This document shows, in pieces, positions 6,464-10,814 of a stretch of 10,814 nucleotides of DNA (within the stretch, counting starts at the first letter, position 1; every line of letters starts with the position of its first letter). Both the position numbers and the translations under genes were made by a program. The notes beneath the pieces were generated by a model. That model did not search any database and was not told the DNA's origin. It was given only the letters and a program-made list of their open reading frames with translations. Where the stretch lies: the NCBI GenBank assembly GCA_028288875.1, contig JAQGHK010000471.1, positions 1 to 10,814 of the forward strand, in the 5' to 3' direction. This stretch comes from Phycisphaerales bacterium. GTDB taxonomy: Bacteria > Planctomycetota > Phycisphaerae > Tepidisphaerales > Tepidisphaeraceae.

Positions 6464-8383
6464 TCATTCCATCGTCGGCGGCGACGTGAGGCGAGACGGC
6501 GGCGTGGGCGAATCCTTCTTCAGCGACTTCAAAATCGCCGTCAGCCGATCGCGCGCTTCCGGCGGCTGGTCGGCCATCAGATTCTGCAGCACGCCGACGA
6601 TGGACGGCCCGCCGGCGGTCAGTTCCGTTTCAGCGGACTCGCGGGTTTTCCAGTCGTCGCTGTTCAGCAATTTGACGGCCGCGTTGATTTTCTCGACCAC
6701 GCCGGCGGCCGGGAATGGGCTGGGGTTGTCGTAATCGCGCAGGGCGGCCGCGGGCACGGTCAGCGCGGTGCCACCGGCCAGCTTCACGGTGAACGATGCG
6801 TCCGCCAGCAGGCCGCGGAACATGCTGCCATCGGCGGTGGTGACGGCGGCTTCCGGCTGGCCGGGGCGGGGGCGGGTGATGGAGCGGATTTCCGCGCCGG
6901 CGATCGTGAGCGTGTCGAACGCGGTCACAATCTTCACCGGCTTATCCAGCCGGGCGGCCACGCAATCGTCGCCGAGCAGGCCGAGCGTGGCGGCACCGGC
7001 GCCGATCAGCTCGGCTAATTTGACGATCTGGACACGCGCCAGGGCGGCCGTGGCGAACGCGGCCGGTTTGCCCATGGCCGTTGGCTGGAGCGACAGGTCG
7101 CCATCGGCCAGCACGCCGCTGAGGCGCGAGCCGTCGGTCAGGAAGATCTGATGCGCCGGGGCGGCCGGCGGCGTCAGGACGGCCGCCACCTGGTCCGGCG
7201 GGAATTCCAGCCGGCCGTAGCGGGTGTTGATCGCGATCGGCGACGTCGGCTTTTCGATTTTGAACCGCTCGCCGGTCGCCAGGAACGCCATCGGGCCATC
7301 CAGCGTCCACTCCGGCGTTTCGGCGGATGCGCTGCGATAGCCCAGACGCGTGACGTTCGCCATCGTCACGCTCGGCGACTGTCCGCCTGCCAATTTGATC
7401 GGCAGCGCGGGCTGGCTGAGCTTGCCGGCGAAGATCTCGCCGGCGCTGGTCACGACCCATTGCCGCCCTTCGCTGGTCACAATGCCCGCGACTTTTGCGG
7501 CCGGCAGATTTATTTCGCCGTAGCTGGTCGCCAGCGCGTACGACTCCACGCCCAGATCGCCGCGCAGCACGTCGCCGCCGGCGAGTTCGACGACATCGCT
7601 CGCCGTCCCGCGTAGCAGTTCCATGCCATCCGGCAGTCCGCCGCCGACGGGGGCGAGGTTCACCAGCGCCCGCCGAATCTCCACCGGCAGATCGGCGACG
7701 GCCTTTCCTTCCCGAAGCGCCCCGGCCCACTGCACACCGGCATCGGCGTTGTCGAACGTGCCGTGCCAGTGAACGATCGCCCGCTTCGATTTACCCGGAA
7801 TCTTCAGTTGCAGCGTGGCGGTAATGACGTTGTTGTTCGGCTGGAACTGAATCGTCGGAACGACCTTCGCCCCCTTGCCGCCGAACAGATCCATCGCGGC
7901 CCGCTCCGCGCCGGTGCTGGCGGCCCAGCCGAGGGTTTGTTCCTTCTTTTTCGGGTCGGTGAGCGTCTGGCTGTCGTTGACGCCGTAGTTGGTGTTGGTC
8001 AGGAGCGAGAGATTGACGGTCGCTTCCTTGTCGGAAGGATTTTCAAAGACATCCACCACGCGCACGGGGCTGGCGTCTTCGAACTTAAACCGGCGGGTCA
8101 CGCGCACGCCGCCGTTGATCGGCATGAAGGTCAAGACCAGCTCTTTGCGCTTGTCGTCGTAATCGCCCGTGTTCACCTGCCGCTGCGGCTGCTGGCCATT
8201 GACCGTCAGCATGCCGGCCTGCGAAAAGACGGGCTGATTGCCCTGCTGTTGGAGCACGCCCATCTGCTGGACAAACCACTGCGCCTGCGCGCTGTCGGGC
8301 GACTGGTACGGCAACTGCACCGTGTCGCCGTGAGCGGCGGCGGACAGAATCGCGACGGCAAGCAACGAACGCGGCAGGTGCAT
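6464..8383 (-). CDS. Secreted protein with about six beta-strand repeats and a HEAT-like tail, unknown function
   Basis: 639 residues. A short signal peptide is visible (MHLPRSLLAVAILSAAAHG, cleavage near 16-19). Residues 20-250 form a beta-rich N-terminal region with INGGVRVTRRFKF and TNTNYGV. From about 264 to 550 there are roughly six degenerate repeats of 36-41 residues (264-303, 310-349, 366-403, 413-453, 467-502, 513-550). Their pattern is hydrophobic strand, GD/DG-x-hxGxL turn, strand, (R/S)YG-x-hxhP, then AxVxxIxT. Residues about 571-622 (SDDWKTRESAETEL...AGGPSIVGVLQ) resemble the HEAT-like segment common in planctomycete secreted proteins. I recognise no enzyme motif. The start is set by AAGGGG (8395-8390) six nt upstream. 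It lies 30 bp after the aspartyl protease stop, so the two are probably co-transcribed and may act together in the periplasm or cell envelope. Confidence 0.85.
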   Translation of the reverse strand: MHLPRSLLAVAILSAAAHGDTVQLPYQSPDSAQAQWFVQQMGVLQQQGNQPVFSQAGMLTVNGQQPQRQVNTGDYDDKRKELVLTFMPINGGVRVTRRFKFEDASPVRVVDVFENPSDKEATVNLSLLTNTNYGVNDSQTLTDPKKKEQTLGWAASTGAERAAMDLFGGKGAKVVPTIQFQPNNNVITATLQLKIPGKSKRAIVHWHGTFDNADAGVQWAGALREGKAVADLPVEIRRALVNLAPVGGGLPDGMELLRGTASDVVELAGGDVLRGDLGVESYALATSYGEINLPAAKVAGIVTSEGRQWVVTSAGEIFAGKLSQPALPIKLAGGQSPSVTMANVTRLGYRSASAETPEWTLDGPMAFLATGERFKIEKPTSPIAINTRYGRLEFPPDQVAAVLTPPAAPAHQIFLTDGSRLSGVLADGDLSLQPTAMGKPAAFATAALARVQIVKLAELIGAGAATLGLLGDDCVAARLDKPVKIVTAFDTLTIAGAEIRSITRPRPGQPEAAVTTADGSMFRGLLADASFTVKLAGGTALTVPAAALRDYDNPSPFPAAGVVEKINAAVKLLNSDDWKTRESAETELTAGGPSIVGVLQNLMADQPPEARDRLTAILKSLKKDSPTPPSRLTSPPTME

Positions 8384-8389
8384 GCAAAA

Positions 8390-8395
8390 CCCCTT
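8390..8395 (-). promoter_or_regulatory. Shine-Dalgarno site of the beta-repeat protein gene
   Basis: AAGGGG on the minus strand lies six nt before the ATG at 8383, inside the 30-bp gap after the protease stop. It confirms separate translation within a shared transcript. Confidence 0.6.
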
Positions 8396-8413
8396 ACTTC
8401 AGTTTCGGCCCCA

Positions 8414-9697
8414 TCATTTCAAACCCATCATTTTCAGCCCAAGCGTCTTACGCGGAAAATCGACAAAGAAAAAGCTGAACGGCCCGTCGTGAATGTCTTC
8501 CACCCCCGCGTTCATGCCGCCACTGACGCTTGCGCTGGCAACCAGATAGTTCATCCCCAGCACGCCGTCGAGCGTGAACGATTCGCCGGTGGCTTCGTCG
8601 ATGACGGTGATGTCTTTGATCAGCACCGGCGTTTTCACGTAACGAATCGGCTCGCCCGCCGTTGAGGGCAGCTGCAAGGAATCGATAAAGCACCCCGCCA
8701 CATCGGCCGACCCGCCAATGCCGCCGATCGGCAGGCTGAACTGGTCCTTGGCCGGGATGTTTTTGATCTTGCCGTCTTCGCCTATTTCGATGCCGATCGC
8801 CTTGGCCTTGGCGACGGAGATCATTGTGGCGGCGGATCCGGTATCCAGCAGCATCGTCAGCGTGGTCGTCTTGCCCTTATGGCCGATGGTTACGGGTTGA
8901 GTCCTGTCCGTCTTATCGAACGGATTCGGGCCGACCATTGGGTTCGGGGCGCTGTCGACTTTCGGGGCGTTCTTCGGTTCGGTCTGCGTGAAGCGATCGA
9001 AATCGACCATCGACAGCGGCACGGCGACATCAGGCTTGGGGATTTCCTTGTCGCCAGGCATCAGCAGGCGTGTGCGGAGCTTGTCGAACTCCGCCACAGG
9101 CCGGCAATCGACGACCATCACCCGGCCCTGCATGAGCGGCGTGCCGGCGATATCGAGCGCGCCGCCGAGCTGTTCCAGAATGCCGCCCGCCGAGCGGGTT
9201 TTGAGCTGGCCGGCCTTCAACGGCGCGGCATATTGGCCGATGTCCGTGCCATCGGTCTTGCCGCTGTATTCGGCGCAGCGAAGCCGCAGCGGCTCGGTGA
9301 CGCCGAACGCCTCTTTGCCGGCCACGCCGACGTCATAAAACGTAATCGGTTTACCATCAAACACCGCCGCCTTAACACCCAGCGCGTCGGCCGTGCTTTT
9401 GGCGAGCATGGTGCCGCTGGCGCCAGTGTCGAGGAAGGCTTCTATGGTGAAATTCGGCGTCGGCGGGCGGTTTTTGTCCGGCTTCTCGCCCATCAGCGCG
9501 GCCAGCGCGTCGCCGCCTGCTTCGCCCTTGGCGGCCAACGGCGGGCCGTCGCCACGGCTGACGGCGAGGTAGATCCGCGGCTGGTCCATGGAGGCTGGCA
9601 GCACGCCCTGAACGTCCACGGCCCAAGTCGGCGAAGCGATCGCCAAGCAAGCCAGCAGTCCGGACCAACGTCGCCCGAGGATCTGTAAGCCGTGCAT
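8414..9697 (-). CDS. Secreted two-lobed retropepsin-like aspartyl protease
   Basis: 427 residues from ATG 9695-9697. A signal peptide is visible (MHGLQILGRRWSGLLACLAIASPTWA, cut near residue 26). Two aspartyl protease motifs occur: FLDTGASGTML (88-98, catalytic D90) and LLDTGSAATMIS (283-294, catalytic D285). Each lobe ends in a matching segment, ALDIAGTPLMQGRVMVVD (180-197) and GVLGMNYL (378-385) with FFFVD (409-413). This suggests tandem duplication of a retropepsin-like lobe, so one chain could form a pepsin-like active site. By family these are acid-dyad peptidases; the substrate is unknown. GGGAGG at 9708-9703, five nt upstream, decides the start. The frame is open up to 9841, but that extension would overlap the divergent gene at 9762 and would bury the signal peptide. 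An LLAC at 14-17 is a poor lipobox. Confidence 0.85.
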   Translation of the reverse strand: MHGLQILGRRWSGLLACLAIASPTWAVDVQGVLPASMDQPRIYLAVSRGDGPPLAAKGEAGGDALAALMGEKPDKNRPPTPNFTIEAFLDTGASGTMLAKSTADALGVKAAVFDGKPITFYDVGVAGKEAFGVTEPLRLRCAEYSGKTDGTDIGQYAAPLKAGQLKTRSAGGILEQLGGALDIAGTPLMQGRVMVVDCRPVAEFDKLRTRLLMPGDKEIPKPDVAVPLSMVDFDRFTQTEPKNAPKVDSAPNPMVGPNPFDKTDRTQPVTIGHKGKTTTLTMLLDTGSAATMISVAKAKAIGIEIGEDGKIKNIPAKDQFSLPIGGIGGSADVAGCFIDSLQLPSTAGEPIRYVKTPVLIKDITVIDEATGESFTLDGVLGMNYLVASASVSGGMNAGVEDIHDGPFSFFFVDFPRKTLGLKMMGLK

Positions 9698-9761
9698 CGA
9701 AACCTCCCTGTGTGCGGTTAGTGTACCCATCGTTCGCGCGAGTTGCCTCGTATACTTAGAG
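9698..9761. promoter_or_regulatory. Divergent intergenic region between the protease and the flavin oxidoreductase
   Basis: 64 bp separate two genes transcribed away from each other, so it should carry both promoters. Plus strand: TATACT at 9751-9756, five nt before ATG 9762, with TTGCCT just upstream. Minus strand: TACACT at 9725-9720, which would give a leader of about 15 nt carrying the GGGAGG site. No good -35 hexamer at standard spacing was found for either. Confidence 0.45.
9703..9708 (-). promoter_or_regulatory. Shine-Dalgarno site deciding the protease start
   Basis: GGGAGG on the minus strand, five nt before ATG 9697. It is the strongest ribosome binding site in the window, and it excludes the longer open frame up to 9841. 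Confidence 0.7.
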
Positions 9762-10772
9762 ATGTCGTATCGCCTTAGCATTCTCGACCAATCCCCTATC
9801 GCCGAAGGCACCGCGCCCGGCGACGCACTCCGAAACAGCATCGAACTGGCCCAACAGGCCGACCGGCTCGGCTATCACCGTTATTGGCTGGCTGAACATC
9901 ACGGCAGCCCGGCCTTGGCCTGCAACAGCCCGGAAGTGCTGATCGGCCCCGTCGCCGCGGCTACGAAATCGATCCGCGTCGGCAGTGGCGGCATCATGCT
10001 GCCCCACTACAGCCCGCTGAAGGTGGCCGAAAGCTTCGGCATGCTGGCCGGGCTGTTCCCCGATCGAATCGATCTCGGCATCGGCCGGGCCGCCGGGACC
10101 GATCGCAATACCACATTCGCTCTCCAGCGCGACCGCCTTCACCATCCGCCGGACGATTTCACCCAGCAGTTCGACGAACTGCTCGGCTACCTCGCCGGTC
10201 ACCTGCCAGACAACCATCCGTTCGCTCGGTTAGCCAAGGCGACCCAATCGGATGCCGTGCCATGGCTGCTGGGCAGCTCGCCGCAGAGCGCCATCTGGGC
10301 CGGTGAGCGCGGGTTGGGGTACGTGTTTGCGGACTTCATCAATCGATCTGGCGCGGAGAACGCCGAGCTGTATCGCGCCCAGTTCGAGCCTTCGGCGGTG
10401 CGAACGACGCCGTATGTGGGCGTGGCGGTCTGGGCCGTCGTGGCCGACACGGATCAGGGGGCCGAAGACCTCGCCGCCAGCAGCCGAATGATGCTCGACC
10501 TGCTGCACCGCGGCCGACTGATCCCCGTGCCGAGCGTGGCCGAGGCGAAAGCGTTTCTCGCCGAACAGCCCGATGGGCGATTCATGATGGCCCAGAGCCG
10601 GCGGATCATTGCCGGTAATCCGGAAACCGTAAAAGCTGGCCTCGACGCCGTGGTGGCCGAGTATGGAGCCGACGAAGTCCTCGTCGTGAACATCCTGCAC
10701 GACCACGCGGCACGGATGCGATCGTACGAATTGCTGGCCGACGCGATGCGTTGCGCCATCGGGGCCAGCTGA
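9762..10772 (+). CDS. Luciferase-like (LLM class) flavin-dependent oxidoreductase, YhbW/MsnO8-like
   Basis: 336 residues. The N-terminal LSILDQSPI (5-13) is typical of luciferase family group 1 oxidoreductases such as E. coli YhbW. Other family signatures are GYHRYWLAEHH (37-47), IRVGSGGIMLPHYSPLKVAE (71-90), FGMLAGLFPDRIDLGIGRAAG (about 92-112) and PWLLGSSPQSA (167-177). C-terminal IIAGNPETV (282-290) and ADEVLVVNILHD (303-314) complete the TIM barrel. Such enzymes use FMN, reduced by a partner or by NAD(P)H, to oxidise small organic substrates in the cytoplasm; the substrate cannot be predicted here. The start is forced by the conserved N-terminal motif, since the next in-frame Met is near residue 79. 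No Shine-Dalgarno site precedes it, but TATACT stands five nt upstream. It is divergent from the secreted-protease run and shows no functional link to it. Confidence 0.93.
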   Translation: MSYRLSILDQSPIAEGTAPGDALRNSIELAQQADRLGYHRYWLAEHHGSPALACNSPEVLIGPVAAATKSIRVGSGGIMLPHYSPLKVAESFGMLAGLFPDRIDLGIGRAAGTDRNTTFALQRDRLHHPPDDFTQQFDELLGYLAGHLPDNHPFARLAKATQSDAVPWLLGSSPQSAIWAGERGLGYVFADFINRSGAENAELYRAQFEPSAVRTTPYVGVAVWAVVADTDQGAEDLAASSRMMLDLLHRGRLIPVPSVAEAKAFLAEQPDGRFMMAQSRRIIAGNPETVKAGLDAVVAEYGADEVLVVNILHDHAARMRSYELLADAMRCAIGAS

Positions 10773-10784
10773 TCATCTGGGTGC

Positions 10785-10812
10785 CACAGGTCGCGGTACG
10801 CCGAGACCTGTG
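10785..10812. terminator. Strong hairpin after the flavin oxidoreductase gene, possible planctomycete repeat
   Basis: CACAGGTC (10785-10792) pairs perfectly with GACCTGTG (10805-10812). After one mismatch CGG (10794-10796) pairs with CCG (10801-10803), around a TACG loop. It begins 13 nt after the TGA at 10770-10772. The window ends two bases later, so a T-tract cannot be checked. The frame GGGTGCCAC...GTGCT also resembles, from memory, a dispersed hairpin repeat in planctomycete genomes. Confidence 0.55.
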
Positions 10813-10814
10813 CT

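Noticed and set aside
5384..7018. Plus-strand open frame (544 codons) spanning the GxxExxY, thiG and beta-repeat genes
   Set aside because: It crosses three well-supported genes on the other strand and has shadow-like composition.
9698..9841. Longer N-terminus for the aspartyl protease
   Set aside because: It would overlap the divergent oxidoreductase start and place 48 residues before a good signal peptide. GGGAGG before 9697 supports the shorter form.

Overview
The window looks like a stretch of a high-GC planctomycete chromosome. The best evidence is the N-terminal motif LESFEARQLLA in the left-hand gene, which matches the LExRxLLS-type motif of planctomycete extracellular proteins. Support comes from a secreted beta-repeat protein with a planctomycete-style HEAT-like tail and from the hairpin after the last gene. 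A Phycisphaerae-like lineage is a guess.

Layout: seven genes lie on the minus strand and one on the plus strand. Reading leftward from a 64-bp divergent region at 9698-9761, the minus-strand genes are: a secreted two-lobed aspartyl protease (9697-8414); a secreted protein of unknown function with beta-repeats (8383-6464); thiazole synthase ThiG (6403-5585); a small PDDEXK-type GxxExxY protein (5543-5169); a small membrane protein (5122-4748); a large U32-family protein of the RlhA/YdcP type (4735-2237); and, after a 146-bp gap, a large RTX (calcium-binding repeat) protein that runs off the left edge (2090-1). On the plus strand, a luciferase-like flavin oxidoreductase (9762-10772) is transcribed away from the protease and is followed by a strong hairpin. 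Gaps within the minus-strand run from protease to U32 gene are 12-60 bp, so co-transcription is plausible, but the functions do not form one pathway. The protease and beta-repeat protein are the most convincing pair, as both are secreted, adjacent and have good Shine-Dalgarno sites.

Most notable points: (1) the GxxExxY gene lies exactly between two 34-bp imperfect inverted repeats (30 of 34 positions match) built from a roughly 9-bp CACGGAGAA unit, and the upstream repeat also supplies the gene's ribosome binding site; it looks like a self-contained mobile cassette set in the thiG-membrane protein gap. (2) A 73-bp double palindrome lies in frame inside the U32 coding sequence, like a repeat element tolerated as protein. 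(3) Two genes without Shine-Dalgarno sites share a TTG..CCT..TATACT motif ending 5-6 nt before the ATG, suggesting leaderless transcripts.

No rRNA, tRNA, CRISPR array, transposase or phage gene was seen. Gene-free stretches are all under 150 bp.
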